Origin: Glandiceps talaboti
Lineage: Eukaryota > Hemichordata > Enteropneusta > Spengelidae
Direction of reading: 5' to 3'
Assembly: GCF_964340395.1 (NCBI RefSeq)
Contig: NC_135554.1
Location: 2,907,001 to 2,971,000, forward strand
DNA: 64,000 nucleotides
A model generated the notes under the pieces. The model ran no database searches and was not told where the DNA came from. It worked only from the letters and a program-made list of their open reading frames with translations. Below are positions 51,201 through 61,623 of the stretch, one piece after another (within the stretch, counting starts at the first letter, position 1; each line of letters opens with the position of its first letter). Position numbers and translations under genes: made by a program.

Positions 51201-51767
51201 TAAGTTCCTACATAGCACATACCTGTATAGATGCACTGGTCAATGTTTTATGTAACTTTATAGCATACAAGTAAGTTCCTACATAGCACATTCCTGTATA
51301 GATACACTGGTCAATGTTTTATGTAACTTTCTGGCATACAAGTAAGTTCCTACATAGCACATACCTGTATAGATACACTGGTCAATGTTTTATGTAACCC
51401 TATAGCATACAAGTAAGTTCCTACATAGCACATACCTGTATAGATGCACTGGTCAATGTTTTATGTAACTTTATAGCATACAAGTAAGTTCCTACATAGC
51501 ACATACCTGTATAGATACACTGGTCAATGTTTTATGTAACGTTATAGCATACAAGTAAGTTCCTACATAGCACATACCTGTATAGATACACTGGTCAATG
51601 TTTTATGTAACTTTCTGGCATACAAGTAAGTTCCTACATAGCACATACCTGCATAGATGCACTGGTCAATGTTTTATGTAACTTTATAGCATACAAGTAA
51701 GTTCCTACATAGCACATACCTGCATAGATGCACTGGTCAATGTTTTATGTAACTTTATAGTGTACAA
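42192..51767 (+). repeat. 71-bp minisatellite made of exon 8 end plus intron 8 start, about 135 copies
   Basis: The unit is 50 bp of exon 8 (acctgtatagatgcactggt ... tagcatacaa) plus 21 bp of intron 8 (gtaagttcctacatagcaca t). Copy 1 is the true exon-intron junction and copy 2 repeats it without change. Later variants include gatacactgg, aactttatagc, aactttctggc, aacgttatagc, tgcatagatg and atacaggtatag, plus 23-25-bp short units (catacaagtaag or catacaggtaag). Higher-order blocks exist: the aacgttatag marker occurs at 45804 and 46539 (735 bp apart) and again at 48790 and 49525 (735 bp apart), the two pairs being offset by 2986 bp. Nearly every unit keeps a GTAAGT donor with its exonic flank. 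Confidence 0.98.
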
Positions 51768-52187
51768 GCACGGAGACTCGGCATTCAAGCTTTAACTAAG
51801 ACTCGAGTACATTTTTTTAAGTACAGAAATCTGTGCTGAGTATAAAATTACAATCAAACGCTGTCTGAAATCTAACTGACACTAAGATGTAATTAAACTG
51901 ATGACATTAATTATGTCTCCACTGTTTAACATAATGAGAATGAAATAGGTACATGTCAAGTGTCTGTCAATATTGTGTTGGATTACAATCCTGTTGTCAG
52001 ATGATTATTTACTGACATTCACTTTGAAGTCTTGTAATAGGAAACGATAGTATGATGATGAATACCAAGTCTCTGGACTAGTTTATGAACTATAGACATA
52101 TAATTAGATTTGTTATTCAAAATGTTGTGTCTAATCATTCAAATTGGCCGTTAGCTTTCCAAACAATTCTGTATATGACATATTAGT
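51768..52187 (+). other. IPO13 intron 8, unique segment
   Basis: AT-rich non-repetitive intron between two arrays. No exon or RNA recognised. Confidence 0.6.
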
Positions 52188-53830
52188 AATAGGCCAACTT
52201 GTACCATTGTTAGCTCCCTTTATGTCATGGAGGTTTAATAGACCAACTTGATATACCATTGTTAGCTCCCTTTATGTACTGGAGGTTTAATAGACCAACT
52301 TGATATACCATTGTTAGCTCCCTTTATGTCCTGTAGGTTTAATAGACCAACTTGATATACCATTGTTAGCTCCCTTTATGTCATGGAGGTTTAATAGACC
52401 AACTTGATATACCATTGTTAGCTCCCTTTATGTCCTGGAGGTTTAATAGACCAACTTGATATACCATTGTTAGCTCCCTTTATGTCCTGGAGGTTTAATA
52501 GACCAACTTGATATACCATTGTTAGCTCCCTGTATGTCATGGAGGTTTAATAGACCAACTTGATATACCATTGTTAGCCCCCTTTATGCCATGGAGGTTT
52601 AATAGACCAACTTGATATACCATTGTTAGCTCCCTTTATGCCATGGAGGTTTAATAGACCAACTTGATATACCATTGTTAGCTCCCTTTATGTCCTGGAG
52701 GTTTAATAGACCAACTTGATATACCATTGTTAGCTCCCTTTATGTCATGGAGGTTTAATAGACCAACTTGATATACCATTGTTAACCCCCTTTATGCCAT
52801 GGAGGTTTAATAGACCAACTTGATATACCATTGTTAGCTCTCTTTATGTCCTGGATGTTTAATAGACCAACTTGATATACCATTGTTAGCTCCCTTTATG
52901 TCCTGGAGGTTTAATAGACCAACTTGATATACCATTGTTAGCTCCCTTTATGTCCTGGAGGTTTAATAGACCAACTTGATACACCATTGTTAGCCCCCTT
53001 TATGTCATGGAGGTTTAATAGACCAACTTGATATACCATTGTTAGCTCCCTTTATGTCATGGAGGTTTAATAGACCAACTTGATATACCATTGTTAGCCC
53101 CCTTTATGTCATGGAGGTTTAATAGACCAACTTGATATACCATTGTTAGCTCCCTTTATGTCCTGGATGTTTAATAGACCAACTTGATATACCATTGTTA
53201 GCTCCCTTTATGTCATGGAGGTTTAATAGACCAACTTGATATACCATTGTTAGCTCCCTTTATGTCATGGAGGTTTAATAGACCAACTTGATATACCATT
53301 GTTAGCTCCCTTTATGTCCTGGAGGTTTAATAGACCAACTTGATATACCATTGTTAGCTCCCTTTATGTCCTGGAGGTTTAATAGACCAACTTGATATAC
53401 CATTGTTAGCTCCCTTTATGTCCTGGAGGTTTAATAGACCAACTTGATATACCATTGTTAGCTCCCTTTATGTCCTGGAGGTTTAATAGACCAACTTGAT
53501 ACACCATTGTTAGCCCCCTTTATGTCATGGAGGTTTAATAGACCAACTTGATATACCATTGTTAGCTCCCTTTATGTCCTGGAGGTTTAATAGACCAACT
53601 TGATATACCATTGTTAGCTCCCTTTATGTCCTGGAGGTTTAATAGACCAACTTGATACACCATTGTTAGCCCCCTTTATGTCATGGAGGTTTAATAGACC
53701 AACTTGATATACCATTGTTAGCTCCCTTTATGTCCTGGAGGTTTAATAGACCAACTTGATATACCATTGTTAGCTCCCTTTATGTCATGGAGGTTTAATA
53801 GACCAACTTGATATACCATTGTTAGCTCCC
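52188..53830. repeat. 52-bp minisatellite in IPO13 intron 8, about 31 copies
   Basis: Units of 52 bp (aatagaccaacttgatatac cattgttagctccctttatg tcctggaggttt). Variants are tcatgg, ccatgg, agccccc, gatacacc and ggatgttt. The block with gatacacc and agccccctt recurs near 52980, 53500 and 53655, indicating block duplication. A detached fragment (tttatgtcatggaggttta) follows a foreign 24-bp piece after 53830. Confidence 0.96.
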
Positions 53831-53872
53831 TAAGAAAGATACCATGTTTATCACTTTATGTCATGGAGGTTT

Positions 53873-54363
53873 ACATATGATGACTCACATCCAACTGTGA
53901 TCATTAGAGACTGTTACTCCAGCAAAGAACATTTCCTGCATATCACAGTAGTATTTATTTGTTACCACCAATTTCTTTTAAATCATGTCACCATTGTCTC
54001 AGAAGTAAAGTATGTGATTCAACTTTGGCTGAAATTATAGCTGCTATTCTTTTTGCAGTGGCCAAAATAATAGCCAATATTTTTCCAGTGGCCAAATTTT
54101 CCAATGATCAAAATAATGGGCTGCACATTATTTTAGCCACTGGAAAAATATTGACCATAATTTTGTTCAAAGTTGAATTTTAAATGTTGATCAATGTCAA
54201 AATAGAGATGAATATAAAGATTAAGTAATATTCATTTTATATACATTCTATGTTTAATGCTGAAAATGTGAAAATACAACTGTTTTCCAAAAACCATTGG
54301 AATATCCAAAATTAATGTGGAAGGTGATTAATGTCAACTTATTCTAACTGTGATGTCTTGTAG
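53873..54363 (+). other. IPO13 intron 8, 3' part with an imperfect foldback
   Basis: The arms caaaataatagccaatattt ttccagtggcc (about 54063-54093) and agccactggaaaaatattga ccataattttg (about 54134-54165) are imperfect reverse complements with a loop of about 40 bases, so the transcript could form a hairpin or this could be a small foldback/MITE relic. The intron ends gatgtcttgtag. Confidence 0.6.
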
Positions 54364-54448
54364 ATATCCACATACTGTGATTAAAATGGTGCCACTGGTC
54401 CTTCAACTAAGAGACTTGTTCACATCTGCTGTCCAAGAAAAAGACATG
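54364..54448 (+). CDS. Importin-13, coding exon 9
   Basis: Completes the Lys codon (AA-A) and encodes YPHTVIKMVPLVLQLRDLFT, SAVQEKDM; acceptor cttgtag, donor ATG then gtaggt. Y..T..K..PLVL.L...(L/F)..AVQ..DM matches the importin-13 repeat that follows the DALVN block. Length 85 nt. Confidence 0.94.
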
Positions 54449-54987
54449 GTAGGTAAAGCAAGTATCTTACTAATTATACTGTAAATCAATGGTTAAGGAA
54501 GGAAGGATAGCTACTGTCATGATAGTGACAGTCAAGTTTATACTGTCTAGCTCTCTCATTAGCCCCCAAAAAACATCCTGACAAAGCATTTCCATCTAGC
54601 CATGGTCACAACCACCAAGGAGTGGCATTGTGGTAGTCAATCCTTTCCTGGGTATTATCAGTGTTTTTGCCATTCTAAATAACCATGGCAACTGAAGAAC
54701 TTCTGACATAACATAGTTTATTGTGGGATAGCAATATCTATTGCTCACAGAAAGAAAAGAAAAGAAATCAACAATCAAAGTAAATATTCAATCAAATTAA
54801 ATGTGAAATACAAATTTCTAATCAATGGCTAATAACTTTAGTCTAGCCACTCAGGTACACAATTGTTTTATTTTGGTATATTTGTTATTTTGAATAGTTA
54901 TATTAACTTGGTAACAGAAAATATCAATTCTGATGAAATTTTCATATGTTCATATATGCTAGTAATGTCTCTCTATTTGTTTGTCAG
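54449..54987 (+). other. IPO13 intron 9
   Basis: 539-bp unique AT-rich intron (gtaggt ... tttgtcag). No repeat array or other feature recognised, which makes it one of the few clean introns here. Confidence 0.8.
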
Positions 54988-55107
54988 GATCGATGTCAGG
55001 GAATCTGTCGTCTTGCAGTGTCTATTGGTGAAAATCACTCCAAAGCTATTTTAGAATGCAGTGATGAGTACAAGCAACATGTGATGGAATTGACTAGGTT
55101 TATTCTG
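54988..55107 (+). CDS. Importin-13, coding exon 10
   Basis: 40 codons starting DRCQGICRLAVSIGENHSKA, ending HVMELTRFIL; acceptor tttgtcag, donor CTG then gtgagt, phase 0 on both sides. The block GICR(L/I)AV(S/A)(I/L)GENHS.A(I/L)L is a hallmark importin-13 segment. Confidence 0.96.
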
Positions 55108-55929
55108 GTGAGTTATAGTCACACTAACTTTGTCATTATCAAGTTTACTAGTATATCATGTGTTTGAAGAGATATAGTGTTGATGATGTCATTGACACTA
55201 TTTATAACAAGTCATTTGAATAACATACATACATGTACATACATACATACATACATACATACATACATACATACATGTACATACATACATGCATACATAC
55301 ATACATACATACATACATGTACATACATACGATTACGTACATACATCCATACATACGTACGTACGTATGTTCATTTGTCATTCTAAAGAGGGCTGTAAGC
55401 TGTTTGTACCATCTAGTAAGAAGGATTATAATGCATTAAGAGGCAAATGTAAACAGTGTATTTTTACCTTCTGTAAGGAAGGTTATATATTGGGGATGAA
55501 AAGTCTGTGTGTATGTATCACCATTTTCTCAAAAGCGACTGGCTCAATTTAAATGAAATTTGGGGCAGATGTTCTTTAAGGTAATGGCAAGAACTGATTA
55601 GATTTTGGTAAACAAACCATGAATATTAATGAGTAATTTACGTAATGAATAGTTTTCAGTAATTAGGCTATATCTTAAGAATGCATTCTTCAACTTCAAT
55701 ATAATTTGGTACATACATTTGTGACACCAAAGCACATCAGCCCTGAAAATATTATTGATGTAGCGTTTAATAAGTTATTTGCATATTTTTGGTAATTAGA
55801 TCTTTAGGCCAAAAAAATAATTGAATTGTTTCTGGTCAGGACATTTTGTCTAAAGTGGTACGGGAACACTAATTTTTTTTTTTCAATTTTCAACAAATCG
55901 TCACTCAATCTACTACTCATGGCAGTTAC
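55108..55929 (+). other. IPO13 intron 10, 5' part: (CATA)n microsatellite and dispersed-repeat DNA
   Basis: 55221-55370 is a (CATA)n tract with gtac interruptions. 55380-55900 resembles the dispersed repeat in intron 4: it contains tcaatttaaatgaaatttgg and attaatgagtaatt-type runs, directly downstream of a microsatellite and in the same orientation. ORFs here are spurious. Confidence 0.6.
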
Positions 55930-56600
55930 TGTTCTTTTTATTTAGTACTTTACAGCAAGTTAGTGTGTATGTAGGGCAGATGTCATTTTTTTTCTTTTTA
56001 TTTAGTACATTACAGCAAGTTAGTATGTATGTAGTGCAGATGTCATTTACTTTCTTTTTATTTAGTACTTTACAGCAAGTTAGTGTGTATGTAGTGCAGA
56101 TGTCATTTGCTTTCTTTTTATTTAGTACTTTACAGCAAGTTAGTGTGTATGTAGGGCAGATGTCATTTGCTTTCTTTTTATTTAGTACTTTACAGCAAGT
56201 TAGTGTGTATGTAGGGCAGATGTCATTTGCTTTCTTTTTACTTAGTACGTTACAGCAAATTAGTGTGTATGTAGGGCAGATGTCATTTGCTTTCTTTTTA
56301 TTTAGTACATTACAGCAAGTTAGTGTGTATGTAGGGCAGATGTCATTTTTTTTCTTTTTATTTAGTACTTTACAGCAAGTTAGTGTGTATGTAGTGCAGA
56401 TGTCATTTACTTTCTTTTTATTTAGTACTGTACAGCAAGTTTGTATGTATGTAGTGCAGATGTCATTTGCTTTCTTTTTATTTAGTACTTTACAGCAAGT
56501 TAGTGTGTATGTAGGGCAGATGTCATTTGCTTTCTTTTTATTTAGTACTTTACAGCAAGTTAGTGTGTATGTAGGGCAGATGTCATTTGCTTTCTTTTTA
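55930..56600. repeat. 60-bp minisatellite in IPO13 intron 10, about 11 copies
   Basis: Eleven direct 60-bp units (tttagtactttacagcaagt tagtgtgtatgtagggcaga tgtcatttgctttcttttta). Variants are ttttt/ttgct, gtagtgcag and gtacatta. Since 60 is a multiple of 3, long ORFs are open on both strands (280 and 293 codons), with a 20-residue period; they are not genes. The array is cut at 56601 by an inserted element and a final unit reappears at 57266. Confidence 0.96.
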
Positions 56601-57265
56601 GTCCCCGCCGGACGAAGTCCGGGACGGGGACTTATGGATTGGGTTCCGTCTGTCCATGCGTCCGTCCGTCCGTCCGTCCGTCCGCCCGCAGCCGTTTCTT
56701 GGAGATGTCTGGACTGTTTTTTTTCAAACTTGGTACAGGGACAACATACAATGGCATACATATGCACGTCAATTTGTTTCATGATACGATCCAATATGGC
56801 CGCCTAGCAGCCATTTTGTTTGCAAATTTTCCCTGTCTAAAGCCATAACTCATACATGCTTGAACAGATCTCATTCAAAGTTGGTATTAAGACAGTGTTC
56901 TATAACATACATGTGCATATCCATTTGTTGTCATGATACGAGCCAATATGGTCGCCTAGCAGCCATTTTGTTTGTGAATTTTCTATGTCCAAAGCCATAA
57001 CTCGGACATGCTTGAACAGATCTCATTCAAAGTTGGTATTAGGACAGTGTTCTATAACATACATGTGCATATCCATTTTCGTCGTGATATGATCCCCCAT
57101 ACCCGACCCATCGTTTATTGTTGTAGGCATGTTCCATGTCCAACAAGCAGACACAACATATCTAAGTTTGTTTGATTTAGGTTCACAAGTGTTGTTGCGT
57201 GATCAGAGTAGTGATAATTCCTTAAAACCCAATCATAGCGGGGCTATGTCATTCTCAATGACTTG
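56601..57265. mobile_element. Unclassified inserted element (about 665 bp) splitting the 60-bp array
   Basis: Begins with an imperfect hairpin (gtccccgccggacgaagtcc gggacggggac), then a (GTCC)n tract, then two similar segments of about 150 bp sharing gcttgaacagatctcattca, aagttggtatta, acatacatgtgcatatcca and cctagcagccattttgtttg. Array sequence lies on both sides and closes up if one copy of TTA (or TA) is removed, so this is an insertion with a 2-3-bp target duplication. No terminal inverted repeats between the ends and no ORF with a domain were seen. A non-autonomous mobile element is the best description; the class is unknown. Confidence 0.65.
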
Positions 57266-57330
57266 TTATTTAGTACTTTATAGCAAGTTAGTGTGTATGT
57301 AGGGCAGATGTCATTTGCTTGTTCATGATT
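57266..57330. repeat. Displaced last unit of the 60-bp minisatellite
   Basis: ttatttagtactttatagca and agttagtgtgtatgtagggc followed by agatgtcatttgctt continue the 60-bp array beyond the inserted element. Confidence 0.9.
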
Positions 57331-57542
57331 AGTTCTGCAGTTGTCTTGAATGAAATAGCAATAAATATTGGGTGGGTTATTTTTGTGTTTTCCCTTGGAT
57401 CTGCAGACTGCATTGGCTGAACACACATTAAAAAAAAAGATTGGCACGGGGGTTTTTAAGTGATGCAAGTGCTGACCAGAAACAATTTTCTTTTAAAAAC
57501 TCTTTCTACGGTGAGACCTAAAGAAGAGATGTCAGTTGAGGT

Positions 57543-58073
57543 TTATGTTTTTACAATATCTAAAATGGTGGATTGTCCTGAAACTACGGCGAGTTGAAAC
57601 TTTTGTCGAATTCTAAGGACGACACAGGCAGGGATCACACGACGAACGCCTTTTCCAAGGCGATTGTGTACCCAATATGTGAACTGTCTATAGGCTTGAT
57701 GGCGGTATGCCTCATTCAAAAGTGGTTCTGACAATTCACTGCGACGAATGTCACTACGAGCGATAATTGCAGTCCTTAAAACTCCAGGATGCAAACAAAT
57801 AAAGTCAAAATCATGGTGTTGGACAACACATACAAGATTTTCCTCATCAATCTTTGCATATACGTTACTGGTCTCGTGACAACAAATACACTCTTCAACA
57901 GTGGCCATAGGGTTACATTTCCCACAACAGCACCACGAAATGTCATCCGTACGCCATTCATTGTCTTCCAGAGTATCGGGATTTTCAACAAGAACAACTT
58001 CTTCACAAGTGTCTTGGGAATCTGTCGCCTGTCGTCTTGGTTCACGTTGATAGGGCTGAAGACCGGCATTCAT
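57543..58073 (-). CDS. P2X7 intracellular-domain-like protein, single exon, nested in IPO13 intron 10
   Basis: A 176-residue intact ORF starting MNAGLQPYQREPRRQATDSQ. The ATG at 58073 is the first in frame after a stop just upstream. Residues about 45-75 hold WCCCGKCNPMATVEECICCH, the Cys-rich zinc-binding pattern of the P2X purinoreceptor 7 intracellular (ballast) domain. Then come FICLHPGVLRTAI, a helix region NEAYRHQAYRQFTYWVHNRL and GKGVRRVIPACVVLRIRQKF, the conserved C-terminal half of that domain. No P2X channel domain (transmembrane helices, ATP-binding ectodomain) is present, so it is a domain-only protein of the kind expanded in invertebrates; its biochemical role is not established. 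The last 18 residues diverge from the usual FP ending. No intron is needed. It runs antisense to IPO13, and no polyA signal was located with confidence. Confidence 0.85.
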   Translation of the reverse strand: MNAGLQPYQREPRRQATDSQDTCEEVVLVENPDTLEDNEWRTDDISWCCCGKCNPMATVEECICCHETSNVYAKIDEENLVCVVQHHDFDFICLHPGVLRTAIIARSDIRRSELSEPLLNEAYRHQAYRQFTYWVHNRLGKGVRRVIPACVVLRIRQKFQLAVVSGQSTILDIVKT

Positions 58074-58439
58074 TATCACGGTTACCTGTTACTAAAACAT
58101 GGTGGTGTACACATTGTACATACTCGTGGGGTCACCATGGCTCCTCAGCCTCGTTTTGAAAACAAAATGGCGATGAACAGAGAAACTGTCCAAATCCGTC
58201 AAAATTACGACATTGGTAATGATTTAATGGAAAAGTATCTTCTAAAGTATGAAACTTACGCTGTCATTTGCTTTATATCAATTATCTACGTGTTCAATTA
58301 AAATATTGTTTATAAATTCAGCGTTCCTTTAAAGTGTTCTATGGAGTGACTTCAGACAAATTATGGTGTTTAGGCTAAAACTATCCATAATGTTGTGCTT
58401 GCATGTATTAGTAACATTGACTTTATTCCCCATCAATAG
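58074..58439 (-). promoter_or_regulatory. Upstream region of the nested P2X7-like gene / IPO13 intron 10 end
   Basis: Holds the presumed promoter of the minus-strand gene. aaaatggcgatg (58164-58175) gives a YY1-like cgccatttt on the minus strand. The + strand end (caatag) is the exon 11 acceptor. No TATA box can be assigned. Confidence 0.3.
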
Positions 58440-58520
58440 GGGTTCTCTGCATTGCCTGGACACTACCCTGTAGACGAAACCATTAGTAATATTCCATTTG
58501 GATTCTGGTATATTCTCCAG
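58440..58520 (+). CDS. Importin-13, coding exon 11
   Basis: 27 codons, GFSALPGHYPVDETISNIPF then GFWYILQ; acceptor ccatcaatag, donor CAG then gtaagt, phase 0. (I/A)PGHYPV(D/N)ET.S.....FWY.LQ is a conserved importin-13 segment. The next exon (expected to start with a DD.. motif) is not found in the remaining 5.5 kb, so intron 11 runs past the window edge. Confidence 0.96.
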
Positions 58521-58612
58521 GTAAGTTGTGATAGTTTTTATCAAACACATTGTCCACGTCATTTGATCATTTATAAGTGAGGGCTTGAAATTACCAGTAG
58601 TACTGTGTTCAT

Positions 58613-61053
58613 AGACTACCAATTCTTGTCATGGAGTTACCATAATTTGTAGCTAGTAGCCCACTTAGACTACCAATTCTTGTCATGGAGTTACCATAAT
58701 TTGTAGCTGGTAGCCCACTTAGGCTACCAATTCTTATCATGGAGTTACCATAATTTGTAGCTAGTAGCCCACTTAGACTACCAATTCTTGTCATGGAGAC
58801 ACCATAATTTGTAGCTAGTAGCCCACTTAGGCTACCAATTCTTGTCATGGAGTTACCATAATTTGTAGCTAGTAGCCCACTTAGACTACCAATTCTTGTC
58901 ATGGAGTTACCATAATTTGTAGCTAGTAGCCCACTTAGACTACCAATTCTTATCATGGAGTTACCATAATTTGTAGCTAGTAGCCCACTTAGACTACCAA
59001 TTCTTGTCATGGAGTTACCATAATTTGTAGCTAGTAGCCCACTTAGACTACCAATTCTTATCATGAAGTTACCATAATTTGTAGCTAGTAGCCCACTTAG
59101 GCTACCAATTCTTGTCATGGAGTTACCATAATTTGTAGCTAGTAGCCCACTTAGACTACCAATTCTTGTCATGGAGTTACCATAATTTGTAGCTAGTAGC
59201 CCACTTAGACTACCAATTCTTGTCATGGAGTTACCATAATTTGTAGCTGGTAGCCCACTTAGGCTACCAATTCTTATCATGGAGTTACCATAATTTGTAG
59301 CTAGTAGCCCACTTAGACTACCAATTCTTGTCATGGAGACACCATAATTTGTAGCTAGTAGCCCACTTAGGCTACCAATTCTTGTCATGGAGTTACCATA
59401 ATTTGTAGCTAGTAGCCCACTTAGACTACCAATTCTTATCATGGAGTTACCATAATTTGTAGCTAGTAGCCCACTTAGACTACCAATTCTTATCATGGAG
59501 TTACCATAATTTGTAGCTAGTAGCCCACTTAGACTACCAATTCTTGTCATGGAGTTACCATAATTTGTAGCTAGTAGCCCACTTAGACTACCAATTCTTA
59601 TCATGGAGTTACCATAATTTGTAGCTAGTAGCCCACTTAGGCTACCAATTCTTGTCATGGAGTTACCATAATTTGTAGCTAGTAGCCCACTTAGACTACC
59701 AATTCTTGTCATGGAGTTACCATAATTTGTAGCTAGTAGCCCACTTAGACTACCAATTCTTGTCATGGAGTTACCATAATTTGTAGCTGGTAGCCCACTT
59801 AGGCTACCAATTCTTGTCATGGAGTTACCATAATTTGTAGCTAGTAGCCCACTTAGACTACCAATTCTTATCATGGAGTTACCATAATTTGTAGCTAGTA
59901 GCCCACTTAGGCTACCAATTCTTATCATGGAGTTACCATAATTTGTAGCTAGTAGCCCACTTAGACTACCAATTCTTGTCATGGAGACACCATAATTTGT
60001 AGCTAGTAGCCCACTTAGACTACCAATTCTTGTCATGGAGTTACCATAATTTGTAGCTAGTAGCCCACTTAGACTACCAATTCTTGTCATGGAGTTACCA
60101 TAATTTGTAGCTGGTAGCCCACTTAGACTACCAATTCTTGTCATGGAGTTACCATAATTTGTAGCTGGTAGCCCACTTAGGCTACCAATTCTTGTCATGG
60201 AGTTACCATAATTTGTAGCTAGTAGCCCACTTAGACTACCAATTCTTGTCATGGAGTTACCATAATTTGTAGCTAGTAGCCCACTTAGACTACCAATTCT
60301 TATCATGGAGTTACCATAATTTGTAGCTGGTAGCCCACTTAGGCTACCAATTCTTGTCATGGAGTTACCATAATTTGTAGGTAGTAGCCCACTTAGACTA
60401 CCAATTCTTGTCATGGAGACACCATAATTTGTAGCTAGTAGCCCACTTAGACTACCAATTCTTATCATGGAGTTACCATAATTTGTAGCTGGTAGCCCAC
60501 TTAGACTACCAATTCTTATGATGGAGTTACCATAATTTGAATCTAGTAGCCCACTTAGACTACCAATTCTTGTCATGGAATTACCATAATTTGTAGCTAG
60601 TAGCCCACTTAGGCTACCAATTCTTGTCATGGAGTTACCATAATTTGTAGCTGGTAGCCCACTTAGGCTACCAATTCTTGTCATGGAGTTACCATAATTT
60701 GTAGCTAGTAGCCCACTTAGACTACCAATTCTTATCATGGAGTTACCATAATTTGTAGCTGGTAGCCCACTTAGGCTACCAATTCTTGTCATGGAGTTAC
60801 CATAATTTGTAGCTAGTAGCCCACTTAGGCTACCAATTCTTATCATGGAGTTACCATAATTTGTAGCTAGTAGCCCACTTACACTACCAATTCTTATCAT
60901 GGAGTTACCATAATTTGTAGCTGGTAGCCCACTTAGGCTACCAATTCTTGTCATGGAGTTACCATAATTTGTAGCTGGTAGCCCACTTAGGTTACCAATT
61001 CTTCTCATGGAGTTACCATAATTTGTAGCTGCTGGTAGCCCACTTAGGCTACA
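58613..61053. repeat. 54-bp minisatellite in IPO13 intron 11, about 45 copies
   Basis: Units of 54 bp (gactaccaattcttgtcatg gagttaccataatttgtagc tagtagcccactta). Variants are cttatcatgg, gctggtagc, aggctacc and gagacaccat. The gagacacc marker near 58797 recurs at about 59337 (540 bp, ten units), so blocks of about ten units were duplicated. The minus-strand 799-codon ORF with an 18-residue period (RIGSLSGLLATNYGNSM) results from the 54-bp period and is not regarded as a gene. Confidence 0.96.
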
Positions 61054-61623
61054 GTGATTATGTGATGACTTAAAGGATGGAAGGTATAAAGTATTGTAAT
61101 AATTGAGAGTTATATGGGACTATTGGTCACTATCTTTGGGCTATCACTTTCTGAAATTGGTAGTCCAGTAGGACTACCAAAGAAAATAGTTAATTTGGAG
61201 CCCTGTAAGTCATGTCTTAATTGCAGGTTTGAGTTCAGTCAGTAGCAAGTGTTGGTTATATGTTTTAGTATGTAGAATACAAACGATATACCTTTTTATA
61301 TATGTAGCAAAAATTCAGGCCCGAAACATATGAACTCAGTTTGTTCCCTTTTAAACATCTCAGATTGACCTTAAAGCAAACAAGTTGTACTACACACCAA
61401 ATAGAATGGATGTCTTACACAAACAATGTCAGTAATGTATTTAGTAAATTCAAGCAGCTTACATACTAGTATACATACAAAAGAAGTTATTGTAGGATTC
61501 TTACTAAAATGTTAGGTTTATTTTTCAATATGTTTCTATATATTAAACAATGATTTCACCAGAACTCCATTGTTGATACAGTACTTACCAAATGATTTGG
61601 GTGAAATACATGTAACTTGTTTG
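61054..61623 (+). other. IPO13 intron 11, unique segment
   Basis: AT-rich intronic DNA. ttggtagtccagtaggacta ccaa (about 61158-61181) is a short inverted repeat that recalls the gactacc core of the preceding array. No exon recognised. Confidence 0.5.

Noticed and set aside
55913-56807. Overlapping 293- and 280-codon ORFs on opposite strands
   Set aside because: Both are open because of the 60-bp period; they run into an inserted mobile element and have no domain.
57789-58301. 170-codon plus-strand ORF
   Set aside because: Shadow of the minus-strand P2X7-like gene, which has the recognisable domain.
58609-61008. 799-codon minus-strand ORF with an 18-residue repeat (RIGSLSGLLATNYGNSM)
   Set aside because: Produced by a 54-bp intronic minisatellite. 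Synonymous and non-synonymous variants occur alike and the frame has no unique N- or C-terminal part.
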